This document shows, piece after piece, positions 52,235-61,535 of a stretch of 64,000 bases of DNA; position 1 is the stretch's first letter; every line of letters starts with the position of its first letter. Position numbers and translations under genes: made by a program. This DNA comes from Actinomadura sp. CNU-125 (lineage in GTDB: Bacteria; Actinomycetota; Actinomycetes; Streptosporangiales; Streptosporangiaceae). The stretch covers positions 62,001 through 126,000 of the forward strand of contig NZ_MKJY01000222.1 in the NCBI RefSeq assembly GCF_001942465.1, read 5' to 3'. The notes under the pieces were generated by a model. It saw only the letters and a list, made by a program, of their open reading frames with translations. It was not told the DNA's origin and made no database searches.

Positions 52235-52420
52235 ATGGCGGAGTACACCTACCTCGTCCTCTCACTGCCGCGCGGCACCACCCGCGACACCGCCCGGCAG
52301 ATCCTCACCGAGCACGCCGAACGCGGCGGCTGGGAAATCGATCGTCTGCGCCTCTACCCGGACGGGCGGCGCCGTATTCAACTGCGGCGCAAGGTCATCC
52401 GGCAGGTCCGCACGTTCTGA
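52235..52420 (+). CDS. DUF5703 family small protein
   Basis: 61 residues (MAEYTYLVLSLPRGTTRDTAR...): basic, with YPDGRRRIQLRRKVIRQVR at the C-terminus. Matches the small actinobacterial DUF5703 family of unknown function, which starts with a similar EYxYxVLSLPRGT stretch. ATG 52226 three codons upstream is an alternative, but it lies within the likely -10 box. Followed by a terminator hairpin. Confidence 0.85.
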   Translation: MAEYTYLVLSLPRGTTRDTARQILTEHAERGGWEIDRLRLYPDGRRRIQLRRKVIRQVRTF

Positions 52421-52426
52421 GACAAG

Positions 52427-52467
52427 GCTTTGCCCGTCCCGGTCCGCGCCGCCGGGACGGGCAAAGC
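52427..52467 (+). terminator. Terminator hairpin after the DUF5703 gene
   Basis: GCTTTGCCCGTCCCGG and CCGGGACGGGCAAAGC pair perfectly over 16 bp with a nine-base loop, six bases after the stop. It also lies in the convergent gap with the M20 peptidase gene. Confidence 0.8.
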
Positions 52468-52549
52468 GTGTGCGACCCCAAGGGTCGCGCCTACACCCGG
52501 TGACCGTACCACCACAGTTCGCATGCGCGGCGGTAAAAACCCGGGAAAG

Positions 52550-53848
52550 TCAGGCGTGATCAAGAAACCTGTCGAGGACGCGCACGCCGAACTTCAGCCC
52601 GTCCACCGGCACGCGCTCGTCGATTCCGTGGAACATGCCGGAGAAGTCCAGCTCCGGCGGGAGCCGGAGCGGAGCGAAGCCGAAGCACCGCATCCCCAGC
52701 CGGGCGAACGCCTTCGCGTCCGTCCCGCCGCTCAGGCAGTACGGCACCGGCAGCGCCCCCGGATCCTCCGACATCAGCGACTGCTCCATCGCCGCGACGA
52801 GCGCCCCCTCGTACTCCGTCTCCAGCGCCTGGTCGTGATGGACGAACCCGCGTTCGACGCCCGGCCCCAGCAGCTCGTCGACCGTCGCGAAGAACTCGTC
52901 CTCGTACCCCGGCAGGAACCGCCCGTCCACCTGCGCCGTCGCGCTCTGCGGAATCACGTTCGTCTTGTACCCCGCGTCCAGCCTCGTGGGGTTCAGCGTG
53001 TTCTTGAGCGTCGCGCCGATCATCCGCGCGAGCGGCCCGATCTCCTCAAGGCACGCCTCCGGCCGCTCGGGGTCGAACTCCACCCCGTACGCCATGCACG
53101 CCCGTTCGAGGAACGCCCGCACCGTCTTCGTCAACCGCACCGGGAACTCGTGCGACCCCAGCCGCCCGACCGCCGCCGCCAGCGCGGTGACCGCGTTGTC
53201 CGGATGCACCATCGACCCGTGCCCCGCGGTCCCCGTCGCGGTCAGGTTCATCCACGCGATGCCCTTCTCCGCCGTCTCGATCAGGTACATCCGCCGGTCA
53301 CCGGGCACCGTCAGGCTGAACCCGCCGACCTCCCCGATCGCCTCCGTGCACCCCTCGAACAGCTCCGGACGCTCGTCCACCAGCCACTGCGCGCCCCACT
53401 TGCCCCCGGCCTCCTCGTCCGCGAGGAACGCCAGGACCACGTCCCGCGGCGGCCGCCGCCCCTCCCGGAGGCGCTGCCGCACCACCGCGAGGATCATCGC
53501 GTCCATGTCCTTCATGTCGACGGCCCCGCGCCCCCAGACGCACCCGTCCGCGATCTCCCCGCCGAACGGGTCGCGCGTCCAGTCGTCCCGGCGGGCCGGC
53601 ACCACGTCGAGGTGCCCGTGCAGGAGCAGCGCGTCCCGCGAAGGGTCCTCCCCCTCGATCCGCGCCACGAGACTCGCTCGTCCCGGATGGCTCTCGAAGA
53701 TCCGCGACTCCAGCCCCACCTCGTCGAGCCGCTCCGCCACGTACTCGGCGGCCGCGCGCTCTCCGGGCCCCGAGTGATCGCCCGGGTTGCTGGTGTCGAT
53801 CCGGATCAGCTCCTGACACAGCCGGACGACCTCGTCCTCCGCAGTCAC
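52550..53848 (-). CDS. M20/M25/M40 family metallopeptidase
   Basis: 432 residues, intact. Zinc-binding residues appear in LLHGHLDVVPA (His, Asp), GRGAVDMKDMDA (Asp), FLADEEAGG (Glu pair), IEVGGF region and the C-terminal MFHGIDERVPV (His). A dimerisation domain is in the middle (AGHGSMVHPDNAV). Likely an aminoacylase or dipeptidase. GTG 53848 has GGAGG upstream; the extra N-terminal codons to 53899 have none. Confidence 0.93.
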   Translation of the reverse strand: MTAEDEVVRLCQELIRIDTSNPGDHSGPGERAAAEYVAERLDEVGLESRIFESHPGRASLVARIEGEDPSRDALLLHGHLDVVPARRDDWTRDPFGGEIADGCVWGRGAVDMKDMDAMILAVVRQRLREGRRPPRDVVLAFLADEEAGGKWGAQWLVDERPELFEGCTEAIGEVGGFSLTVPGDRRMYLIETAEKGIAWMNLTATGTAGHGSMVHPDNAVTALAAAVGRLGSHEFPVRLTKTVRAFLERACMAYGVEFDPERPEACLEEIGPLARMIGATLKNTLNPTRLDAGYKTNVIPQSATAQVDGRFLPGYEDEFFATVDELLGPGVERGFVHHDQALETEYEGALVAAMEQSLMSEDPGALPVPYCLSGGTDAKAFARLGMRCFGFAPLRLPPELDFSGMFHGIDERVPVDGLKFGVRVLDRFLDHA

Positions 53849-53996
53849 CCGATCCCCTCCGGTCGCCTGCACGTCCCTCACCCCCGGTGTCCTTCGCACG
53901 TCCCGTCCATGGTGCCCGCTCCATCGCCGTCCCCGCGACCGCCCAACCTTTGGTATCGTGAAGCGCGCCGCAGCCGCAGTGCCGCGTGCGAAGCAA

Positions 53997-54082
53997 GTCC
54001 GGGTGGCGGAATAGGCAGACGCGCTAGCTTGAGGTGCTAGTGCCCTTTACGGGGCATGGGGGTTCAAGTCCCCCCTCGGACA
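53997..54082 (+). tRNA. tRNA-Leu (anticodon GAG)
   Basis: Class II tRNA with long variable arm: acceptor GTCCGGG/CTCGGAC (one G-T pair), D-arm TGGCGGAATAGGCAGACGC, anticodon stem CTAGC-TTGAGGT-GCTAG with anticodon GAG, variable arm TGCCCTTTACGGGGCA, T-arm GGGGGTTCAAGTCCCCC. CCA is not encoded. Its 3' end is repeated at 58795-58811. Confidence 0.96.
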
Positions 54083-54090
54083 CAGACCGT
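54074..54090 (+). repeat. Putative att site at the tRNA-Leu 3' end (left copy)
   Basis: CCTCGGACACAGACCGT spans the last nine bases of tRNA-Leu plus eight beyond. The same 17 bases with one mismatch recur at 58795-58811 in direct orientation. tRNA 3' ends are standard integration sites; no complete integrase gene is present between the copies. Confidence 0.5.
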
Positions 54091-54125
54091 TTCCTCGAAT
54101 ACGGGGGCATCGGCGTTACCAGGCG

Positions 54126-54160
54126 ATCCGGGTCGAGATTAGTCTCGACCCGGATTTTTT
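54126..54160 (+). terminator. Rho-independent terminator after tRNA-Leu
   Basis: ATCCGGGTCGAGA-ttag-TCTCGACCCGGAT is a perfect 13-bp stem with a four-base loop, followed by six T. It is the best canonical terminator of the window, 44 bp after the tRNA. Confidence 0.92.
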
Positions 54161-54277
54161 GTTCGTCCGGGCGGTAGACGGGCCTGACGCCGAGTGCCTG
54201 GTGGACGGCCTGGTGGGCCTCTGGACTCGCGTCCTTGGGCAGGGGCAAGCGATGGACCATGCGCTGGCAGGCGTCTC

Positions 54278-55642
54278 TCAGCCAGGCTGAACGGCAGCGG
54301 AGAGATCTGCCGCGCTCTCGGAGTTGCAGCCGACTTCTTCGAGTCCTTTCACCGGGAAGTTGGAGCGGAAGACGTTGTGCGGGTCGTGGCGGCGCTTGAT
54401 GTCTCGCAGGCGGGCGAGTGCGTCGGGCGGGAAGGCGTCGGCCACGGTCTCGCCGGGGTTGAGGAAGGTGTACGGCTTGCGTCCGCTGACCGGAAGGGTT
54501 CGGGCGAGCACTCGCTGCTTGGCGGTCACGGCTTCGGCCGTGGCGGGGTCGGCGGGGATGCCGAACAGGTAGAGCGCGTAGGGCTCGGTCAACGCACCGT
54601 GCGGCCCGTCGGAGGCCCGGGACAGCGCGCCGCCCAGGTGCCGGATCTGCACGCTGAGCAGGGGCGCGATGGGAGCGGCCAGCAGTCTCTCGGCCGCGGC
54701 GTCGTCCAGGTCGGTCAGCAGTTCGCCGCGCGAGATGCCCGCGCCCGGGTCGGTCGGTTCGGCGGTGATGGCCCCCAGCTCGGTGACCGACATGCCGCGC
54801 CGGGAATCCGACAGCGGCTTGGGAAGGCGGTCCAGCGGGGCCAGCAGGTCGCGTGCCTCGCTTTCGTCGCCGAGGTAGGTGGCGTCGATGGCGACCATGG
54901 GCGCGGAGCCGGGGAAGTGCAGCAGATCCAGCCAGACGGTCAGTTCTTCGGGTGCGGCGGCGGTGACCTGCCGGTAGGCGTCCATGACGGCCGGGGCGTC
55001 GTCGACGTCCCACAGCGATCGCCCGCCGTACAGGTGCGGCGCGGGGTGCAGAGACAGTTCCAGGGCGGTGACGATGGCGAAGTCGCCGCCCCCGCCGCGT
55101 AGGGCCCAGAACAAATCGGTGTCGGCGGTGACATGCCGCCGGCGTCCGTCGGCGTCGACGATGTCGAAGGCGGTGACGCTGTCGGCGACCCACCCGTGCG
55201 CACGACCGAACCAGCTCAGCCCGCCGCCAAGGGCGACGCCGGCGACGCTGACGACCGGGGAGCTGCCCGGCAGGCCGGTCAAGCCGTGCGGGGCGGCGGC
55301 GGCCTGCACCCGGCCGGAGGGCACGCCGGCGCCGATGCGGGCGCGGCGGGCGGCGGGGTCGATCTCCAGCGTGTCGAGCCGCCGGGTGCGTAGCAGGATC
55401 GTGTCGCCGTCGGTGCGGCCGGTGGCGCCATGCCCGTTGGGCTGGGTGGCGATGCCCAGTCCGGCGGTGCGGGCGTAGCGGACGAGCGCGGCGACGTCGT
55501 CGGCGTCGGCGGCCTCGACCACGGCCGCCACCGGCTGCTCGACGGCCAGGTTCCACGGGCGGCGCGCGGCGTCGAATTCGTGGTCACCGGGCAGCCATAC
55601 CTGGCCGCGGAGGGCGGAGCGCAGGGGCTTCAGGGCGTTCAT
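54278..55642 (-). CDS. FAD-linked oxidase (PCMH/BBE type)
   Basis: 454 residues, intact. PCMH-type FAD domain with TQPNGHGATGRTDG (His likely carries FAD covalently), GLPGSSPVVSVAGVALGGGLSWFGRAHG (lacking the second, Cys, attachment site of bicovalent members) and DLFWALRGGGGDF. BBE domain at the C-terminus: RLRDIKRRHDPHNVFRSNFPV. Such enzymes oxidise sugars, alkaloids or polyketides. GAGGAAGAG precedes ATG. Third gene of an operon after a SnoaL-like protein and an MFS exporter, all divergent from a LysR gene. Confidence 0.92.
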   Translation of the reverse strand: MNALKPLRSALRGQVWLPGDHEFDAARRPWNLAVEQPVAAVVEAADADDVAALVRYARTAGLGIATQPNGHGATGRTDGDTILLRTRRLDTLEIDPAARRARIGAGVPSGRVQAAAAPHGLTGLPGSSPVVSVAGVALGGGLSWFGRAHGWVADSVTAFDIVDADGRRRHVTADTDLFWALRGGGGDFAIVTALELSLHPAPHLYGGRSLWDVDDAPAVMDAYRQVTAAAPEELTVWLDLLHFPGSAPMVAIDATYLGDESEARDLLAPLDRLPKPLSDSRRGMSVTELGAITAEPTDPGAGISRGELLTDLDDAAAERLLAAPIAPLLSVQIRHLGGALSRASDGPHGALTEPYALYLFGIPADPATAEAVTAKQRVLARTLPVSGRKPYTFLNPGETVADAFPPDALARLRDIKRRHDPHNVFRSNFPVKGLEEVGCNSESAADLSAAVQPG

Positions 55643-55669
55643 GTTTTTACTCTTCCTCGGGTGGGTCGG

Positions 55670-57114
55670 TCAGGCGGCGACGCGCTCGACCGGGTCGGTG
55701 AGGGTGGCGCGGCGGGCAGGGGTGAAGCCCAACGCGACCAGGGCGGTCAGGGCGATCCCGGCGGCCGCGACGAAGACGGCGGTGCGCAGGCCGTCGGTGG
55801 TGGAGGCGCGCAGAGCGGCCCCGGTCAGTCCTTCGGTGTGGCTGTGGGCGATCGCGACCAGGACGGCCAGGCCCACGGCGCCGCCGATCTGCTGGGTGGT
55901 GGAGGCGATCCCGGAGGCGACGCCCTGCTGGTCGGCGGGAATTGCGGCGGTGGCGGCGCCGAACATCAGCGTGTAGCCCGCGCCCTGCCCGACGCCGAGG
56001 ATCACCAGTCCCGGGACGAGGGCCGGGTAGGAGGCGTCGGTGGTCAGGCTCGCGCCGAGGACGACGGTGCCGAGGCCGCCGACGACCAGGCTGGCGATCA
56101 TGGCGGGACGGGCGCCGCGGACGATCGCCAGCCGTCCGGCGAGCTGGGACCCGGCGACGATGGCGGCCATCGGGACCAGGAACGCCAGCCCGGTGCGCAG
56201 TGCGTCGTATCCCTGCACGACCTGGAAGTAGACGGTCAGGAAATACAACAGGGTGCCGAACGTGGCCATGTACAGGAACGTGACCAGCGCGCCGGTCCCC
56301 AGATCCCGGCCGCGCAGCAGCCGCGGCGGCAGCAGCGGGTCGGCGCTGCGGGCCTCGATCACCGCGAACGCCGCCAGCAACGCCGCGCCGAGCACCGCGG
56401 CGACCGCCACGGCCGGCGCGTCCCAACCGGACTCGGGCCCCTGCACCAGGGCGAACACCACCAGCGTCGTTCCGGCGGTCGCGGTGAGCGCTCCGGCCAG
56501 GTCGAACCGGCGGCCGACCGTGCGGGTGCCGCTCCGCGGGACCAGCGGCAGGGCCAGCAGGGCGGCCGCGGTGGCCAGCGGCACGTTGACGTAGAAGACC
56601 GCGGCCCACCCGAACGCCTCGGTCAGGACCCCGCCCAGCAGCGACCCGAGGATCATGCCGCTGCCGCCGGCGGTGCCCCACACGGCGAAGGCCCGGTTGC
56701 GTTCGCGGCCTTCGGGGAACCCGGTGGACACGAGCGTCAGCGTGGCGGGGAACAGCAGCGCGCCGCCGAGCCCCTGCACGACGCGGGCCGCCACCAGTGG
56801 CAGGGGTGTGGTCGCCAGCCCGCCCGCCAGCGACGACACCGCGTACAGGACCAGCCCCAGCATGAACATCCGGCGTGGTCCGAACAGGTCCACGGCGCGG
56901 CCGCCAGCAGCAGGAACCCGCCGAACGCCACCGCGTAGGCGCTGATCACCCACTGCAGGGACTGCGCCGAGAAGTCCAGCGCGTCGGCGATCTCCGGCAG
57001 CGCCACGTACACGATGTTGTAGTCGAGCGAAATGATCAGCTGGGCGAACGCCAGCAGCGCCAGGGCGAGCCCGGGGCGAGGGAACCCGCCCCGGGCCTGG
57101 TGGACAGCGGACAT
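55670..57114 (-). CDS. MFS transporter, DHA2 family, frameshifted
   Basis: About 481 residues. First frame: LALALLAFAQLIISLDYNIVYVALPEIADAL and WVISAYAVAFGGFLLLA. A missing base near 56905 ('ctggcggccgcgcc') then continues in the next frame with GRAVDLFGPRRMFMLGLVLYAVSSLAGG, so motif A straddles the break. ATG 57114 follows CGAGG by eight bases. It is between a SnoaL-like gene and a flavoprotein gene and probably exports their substrate or product. Confidence 0.86.
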
Positions 57115-57164
57115 CAGAGACACCTCGATGAGAGAACAGAAGAGACGGACGTGGTGTGCGACCG

Positions 57165-57671
57165 TCAGCCGAAGATCGCGGTGGGGTCGCCGGTGTACCA
57201 GGTGTTGGCGATGCGCATCCGGCGGACGGTCCAGCGCTGCCCGTCGCGGACCAGTTCGACGTCGTAGGGGTTCTTCAGCAGTGCGAAGGTGCCGCGGTCG
57301 GCGGTGAGCAGGTGCTGCGCCTCCACCAGCGCGGTCAGGCGGGCGGTGTCGCCGTCGACGGCGATGCGGGGGTTGGTGACCTGGTGGGTGGTGTCCACAC
57401 GATCGGTGAACATGGCCAGGATCGTGGTGACGATGGCGTCCCGTCCGATCATCACCGGCGGCCGTCCGCCCCAGCGGGCGGCCGCGGGCCGGAAGTCCAG
57501 CTCGGCGTCGGCGGCGAAGGCGGAGGCGAACAGGTCCTCGTCCTTCAGGTCCTGGCCGAGGGCGAACCGGTACAGCGCGTCCAGGATCTCGGCCCGGTCC
57601 CGCAGCTCTCGCACGACGGCGTCGGTGTCGGCGGCCGGAGCGGCCACCGCTTGCCCATCGATGACGTACAA
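57165..57671 (-). CDS. SnoaL/NTF2-like protein
   Basis: About 168 residues: RAEILDALYRFALGQDLKDEDLFASAFAADAELDF, GRDAIVTTILAMF, DTTHQVTNPRIAVDGDTARLTALVEAQHL (shown piecewise), ending NTWYTGDPTAIFG. This ring-hydroxylating-dioxygenase beta / SnoaL_4 type of fold serves hydroxylation, cyclisation or isomerisation. TTG 57671 has GGGAG six bases upstream; an inner GTG is possible. First gene of the operon divergent from lysR. Confidence 0.8.
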   Translation of the reverse strand: MYVIDGQAVAAPAADTDAVVRELRDRAEILDALYRFALGQDLKDEDLFASAFAADAELDFRPAAARWGGRPPVMIGRDAIVTTILAMFTDRVDTTHQVTNPRIAVDGDTARLTALVEAQHLLTADRGTFALLKNPYDVELVRDGQRWTVRRMRIANTWYTGDPTAIFG

Positions 57672-57791
57672 CTCATGCTCCCGTGCAGGTCGAAGGGGAT
57701 GTTCGAGCGGTTCCACCCTCGTCCTGCCCGGGCGGCGGAACAATGCGGTCCTGTGCAATGATCGTGAAACGAGCCTTAACGATGGGGGATC

Positions 57792-58688
57792 ATGCTGGAG
57801 CGGCACGAGGTGGAGGCGTTCCTCACCCTCGCCGAAGAGCTGCACTTCGGCCGTACCGCCGAGCGGCTGCGCGTGTCCACCCCCCGGATCAGCCAGACGA
57901 TCGCCAAACTGGAGCGCCGCGCCGGGGTGCCGCTGTTCAACCGCACCAGCCGCCGCGTGGAGCTGACCCCGGTGGGACAGCAGCTCTACGAGGGCCTGCG
58001 TCCGGCCTGGGACCAGATCAGGAGCGCGTTCGAACAGGCCGTCGCGAGCGGCCGCGGCCTGACCGGCACACTGCGGGTCGCCTTCGTCGGCGCCGCCGGC
58101 GGGCAACTGCTGGCCGGAGCCACCGAGCTGTTCCGGCAGCGCCAGCCCACCTGCGAGGTTCGGCTCCGCGAGGCACAGATGACCGACCTCATGCCATGGC
58201 TGCGCCACGGCGAGACCGATCTGGCCCTGGGCACCTTCCCCGTCGACGAACCCGGCATCGCCACCGGCCCCGTCCTGGTATCGGAGGCGCGAATGCTCGC
58301 CGTCCCGGTCGGACACCCCTTCGCGAGCCGCCCTTCGGTCCGCATGGAAGACCTGGCCCGGGTCACCCTGCTCCAACTTCCCGACACGCTGCCCGACTCG
58401 CTACGAGACGACCGCACCCCGCACACCACACCGTCCGGTCGGCCGATCGACCTCGGCCCGACGGGCGCCACCTTCAACGAGATACTCACCCTCATCGGCG
58501 CCGGCCGCGGCGTCTTCCCGGTCGGGGCCCATGCCAAGCGCTACTACGCACGCCCCGACGTGGCCTACATACCCTTCAGCGACGCCCGACCGCTGCATTG
58601 GGGCCTGCTATGGCGAGCCGACAACACCACCGCACGCGTCCGCGCCTTCGCCCAAGCCGCCCACGACCTGGTCAACGACCGCACCTGA
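57792..58688 (+). CDS. LysR-family transcriptional regulator
   Basis: 298 residues. N-terminal helix-turn-helix: LERHEVEAFLTLAEELHFGRTAERL, VSTPRISQTIAKLERRAGVPLFNRTSRRVELT. The rest is the periplasmic-binding-like effector domain. GGGGGATC precedes ATG. It diverges from the SnoaL-MFS-flavoprotein operon; the 120-bp gap between them should contain its site. Likely inducer: the compound processed by that operon. Confidence 0.93.
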   Translation: MLERHEVEAFLTLAEELHFGRTAERLRVSTPRISQTIAKLERRAGVPLFNRTSRRVELTPVGQQLYEGLRPAWDQIRSAFEQAVASGRGLTGTLRVAFVGAAGGQLLAGATELFRQRQPTCEVRLREAQMTDLMPWLRHGETDLALGTFPVDEPGIATGPVLVSEARMLAVPVGHPFASRPSVRMEDLARVTLLQLPDTLPDSLRDDRTPHTTPSGRPIDLGPTGATFNEILTLIGAGRGVFPVGAHAKRYYARPDVAYIPFSDARPLHWGLLWRADNTTARVRAFAQAAHDLVNDRT

Positions 58689-58794
58689 TCGCGTTCCTTG
58701 AGGTCTCACGGATCTCCCTGCCCACCTGGGCCGGACAATCTGCGACGGGCGGCACGTAGGCGGTAGCCGACTTGGGAGGGCGGGCTTGGTCCGT

Positions 58795-58811
58795 CCTCGG
58801 ACACAAACCGT
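58795..58811 (+). repeat. Putative att site copy (right end of the cassette)
   Basis: CCTCGGACACAAACCGT matches the tRNA-Leu 3' end copy at 54074-54090 in 16 of 17 bases, same orientation, 4.7 kb away. It lies 79 bp upstream of vanH. It delimits a cassette of four genes. Confidence 0.5.
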
Positions 58812-58889
58812 CAGCACATGTGGAGGCTATCGTCCGCGTATCGAGAATCGCATACGCGCCGGCAACGCCTCGCTGTCTTGACTGGAGGC

Positions 58890-59897
58890 ATGGCCTACAG
58901 CGAACGGGGTTCGAGTTCTAGCGGAGTGATCGCGGACCGGCGCGAAACGATGGGGCTCACTGTATTCGGGTGCAGCCGGGACGAAGCCGTGGTGTTCCGG
59001 CGGATGGGAACGCGGCTCGGGGTATCGCCGACCATCGTCGAGGCGGCCGTCTGCGAAGACAATGCCGATCTGGCACGTGGCAGCCGATGCGTCAGTGTGA
59101 GCCACAAGACTCAGGTCACCGACTCCGCACTTCTGGCTCTTAGCAGAGTCGGCGTGGAGTACATCTCCACTAGAAGCGTCGGTTATGACCACATCGACTT
59201 GGGATATGCGGGGCGCGTCGGTATTGCCGTGGGCAATGTCGCCTACTCGCCGGACAGCGTGGCCGACTACACGTTGATGTTGATGCTGATGGCGGTGCGC
59301 CACGCGAAATCCACTGTCCGTCGCACGGACTCTCACGATTACCGGCTGAGTGAGACCCGTGGCAAGGAACTGCGCGACCTGACCGTCGGCGTGGTCGGGA
59401 CGGGACGCATCGGCACGGCGGTCATCGACCGTCTGCAGGGCTTCGGCTGCCGCGTGCTCGCCCACGACAGGCGGTCTCGGGCGTCCGTTGCGCTCGACGA
59501 ACTGGTGGAGCGGAGCGACATCGTCACGCTCCATACGCCGCTCACCGCGGACACCGAGCATCTCCTCGACCGCCGACGCATCGAGCGGTTGAAGGTCGGC
59601 GCGTACGTCGTCAACACGGGTCGCGGACCGCTGCTCGATACCGAGGCCCTTCTGTCCGCGCTGGAGAGCGGCAGGTTGGGGGGCGCCGCTTTGGACGTCC
59701 TCGAAGGCGAGGAAGGGATCTTCTACGCCGACTGCCGAGGCAGGCGAATCGAGAACGGGGCTTTGGTGCGGCTTCAGCGGCTGCCGAATGTGTTCATCAG
59801 TCCGCACTCTGCCTACTACACAGAGCACGCCCTGAGCGACACGGTCGAAAACAGTCTCATCAACTGCCTGGACTTCGAGAGCGGGAGGAAAGCGTGA
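58890..59897 (+). CDS. vanH: D-lactate dehydrogenase VanH
   Basis: Reduces pyruvate to D-lactate for D-Ala-D-Lac precursors. About 335 residues. LTVFGCSRDEA at the N-terminus, VSHKTQVTDSALLALSRVGV, YISTRSVGYDHID, GNVAYSPDSVADYT, Rossmann motif VGVVGTGRIGTAV, NTGRGPLLDTEALL, LEGEEGIFYADC and catalytic His in ISPHSAYYTEHA. All strongly VanH. The start is uncertain: ATG 58890, GTG 58927 or ATG 58950; the last gives a length closest to enterococcal VanH, but none has good ribosome-site spacing. Overlaps vanA (GTGA). Confidence 0.94.
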   Translation: MAYSERGSSSSGVIADRRETMGLTVFGCSRDEAVVFRRMGTRLGVSPTIVEAAVCEDNADLARGSRCVSVSHKTQVTDSALLALSRVGVEYISTRSVGYDHIDLGYAGRVGIAVGNVAYSPDSVADYTLMLMLMAVRHAKSTVRRTDSHDYRLSETRGKELRDLTVGVVGTGRIGTAVIDRLQGFGCRVLAHDRRSRASVALDELVERSDIVTLHTPLTADTEHLLDRRRIERLKVGAYVVNTGRGPLLDTEALLSALESGRLGGAALDVLEGEEGIFYADCRGRRIENGALVRLQRLPNVFISPHSAYYTEHALSDTVENSLINCLDFESGRKA

Positions 59898-60931
59898 GCA
59901 GGTTGAAGGTCGGGGTCGTCTTCGGTGGCGCTTCCGAGGAACATGCTGTTTCCATGAAGTCGGCGCGAGAAGTCGCGAAGAATCTCGACTCCGAGAAGTA
60001 TGAAGTCTTTTGGATCGGCATCACGGCCGACGGCGACTGGAAGCTGTGCGAGGGACCGGACGCCGGTTGGGAGAACGGCGCCCGTCCGGTGACGCTGTCA
60101 CCTGACAGAAGCGTGCACGGCCTGCTGGTCATGGGGCGGGACGGCTACGAGACCGTGCGCCTCGACGTGGTGTTGCCCGTACTTCACGGCAAGCTCGGCG
60201 AGGACGGTGCGATCCAGGGCTTGTTGGAGCTGTCCGGCATCCCCTACGTCGGCTGCGACGTGCAGAGTTCGGTCGTGTGCATGGACAAGTCCCTGGCCTA
60301 CACCGTCGCGAGGAGCGCGGGAATCGGCACACCGAACTTCTGGGTCGTCGCAGGGAACGAGAAGGTCGATCCCGGCTCTCTTTCCTGGCCCGTCTTCGTG
60401 AAGCCGGCGCGTTCGGGGTCGTCCTTCGGCGTCACCAAAGTCAGCCGGGAAAGCGAGTTGTCGAGCGCGCTGAGCGTGGCGCGGGAGTACGACTCGAAGG
60501 TTCTGATCGAAGAGGCGGTCGCCGGTAGCGAGATCGGCTGTGCGGTTCTTGAGGGGTCGTCCGGCTTGATCGTGGGCGAAGTGGACCGGGTCGACCTCTC
60601 GCACGGGTTCTTCCGGATCCACCAGGAGGACTCGCCTGAGACCGGGTCGGAGAACTCCACGTTCATCGTTCCTGCCGACATCTCCGATGAAGCGCGCCTG
60701 CTCGTACGAGGAACCGCCGAGGTCATTTACCGGGCCCTGGGCTGCAAGGGGCTTGCTCGGGTCGACATGTTCCTGACTGAGGACGGGCGGGTCGTTCTCA
60801 ACGAGGTCAACACGATGCCCGGGATGACGTCGTACAGCCGGTACCCGCGGATGATGGCCGCCGCGGGGTTGCCGCTCTGCGATGTGATCGACCGGCTCGT
60901 GTCGACGGCACTGCACGGGAAGAGCCGATGA
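59894..60931 (+). CDS. vanA: D-alanine--D-lactate ligase VanA
   Basis: 345 residues. ATP-grasp ligase making the depsipeptide that replaces D-Ala-D-Ala and lowers glycopeptide binding. VVFGGASEEHAVSMKSA, PVLHGKLGEDGAIQGLLELSGIPYVG, KPARSGSSFGVTKV, and the omega loop FFRIHQEDSPETGSEN, whose His corresponds to the VanA residue that favours D-lactate over D-alanine. C-terminal VLNEVNTMPGMTSYSRYPRMM. GTG start overlaps vanH; stop overlaps vanX by four bases. Confidence 0.96.
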   Translation: MSRLKVGVVFGGASEEHAVSMKSAREVAKNLDSEKYEVFWIGITADGDWKLCEGPDAGWENGARPVTLSPDRSVHGLLVMGRDGYETVRLDVVLPVLHGKLGEDGAIQGLLELSGIPYVGCDVQSSVVCMDKSLAYTVARSAGIGTPNFWVVAGNEKVDPGSLSWPVFVKPARSGSSFGVTKVSRESELSSALSVAREYDSKVLIEEAVAGSEIGCAVLEGSSGLIVGEVDRVDLSHGFFRIHQEDSPETGSENSTFIVPADISDEARLLVRGTAEVIYRALGCKGLARVDMFLTEDGRVVLNEVNTMPGMTSYSRYPRMMAAAGLPLCDVIDRLVSTALHGKSR

Positions 60932-61535
60932 ACGACGACTTCGTCTACATCGATGAGTGGGTGCCCGGCATTCGGTGGGACGCCAAGTACGCGACCTGGG
61001 ACAACTTCACCGGCAAACCGGTAGATGGGTACCTCGCGAATCGCGTCGTCGGCACCAGGTCGCTGTGCGCGGCCCTGAGGCAGGCACGGGAGAAGGCGGC
61101 CGCCATCGGCTTCGGGCTGCTTCTCTGGGACGGCTATCGCCCCCAACGCGCCGTCGACTGCTTCCTTCGGTGGTCCGAGCTGCCGGAGGACGGCCGGACG
61201 AAGCCGCGGCACTACCCGAACATCGGCCGGGCCGAGATGCTCAAGGAGGGGTATGTGGCCGCACGGTCGGGCCACAGCAGAGGCGGCGCCGTCGACCTGA
61301 CGCTTTATCACCTTTCCACCGGTGAACTCGCTCCCATGGGCGGCGACCACGATCTCATGGATCCCGTTTCACATCATGGAGCTCCAGAAATCGCGCCGAT
61401 CGAGGCTGAGAACCGTGAGCGTCTCCGTTTCGTCATGGAGGGCAGTGGATTTGATCGGTACGACTGCGAGTGGTGGCACTACACGCTCCGACACGAGCTC
61501 ATCCAGATGACTACTTCGATTTCCCCATCACGTGA
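60928..61535 (+). CDS. vanX: D-Ala-D-Ala dipeptidase VanX, frameshifted
   Basis: Zinc dipeptidase that removes D-Ala-D-Ala so only the depsipeptide enters the wall. Numbering matches enterococcal VanX exactly: Arg71 in DGYRPQ, zinc ligands His116 and Asp123 (SGHSRGGAVD), Glu181 and His184 (CEWWH). The given frame then runs on without stop, but adding one C in 'gagctcatcc' (near 61497) yields a C-terminus EPHPDDYFDFPIT and a TGA at 61533, for 202 residues, the family length. I therefore take the apparent fusion to the next gene as a consensus deletion. Confidence 0.93.

Noticed and set aside
54024..55556. A 510-residue minus-strand protein spanning tRNA-Leu.
   Set aside because: It is an Arg-rich shadow of the FAD oxidase gene, and its end is a translation of the tRNA itself.
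55670..56953. Treating the MFS gene and other broken genes as pseudogenes.
   Set aside because: The breaks share one error type with those in essential genes, so gene decay is the weaker explanation.
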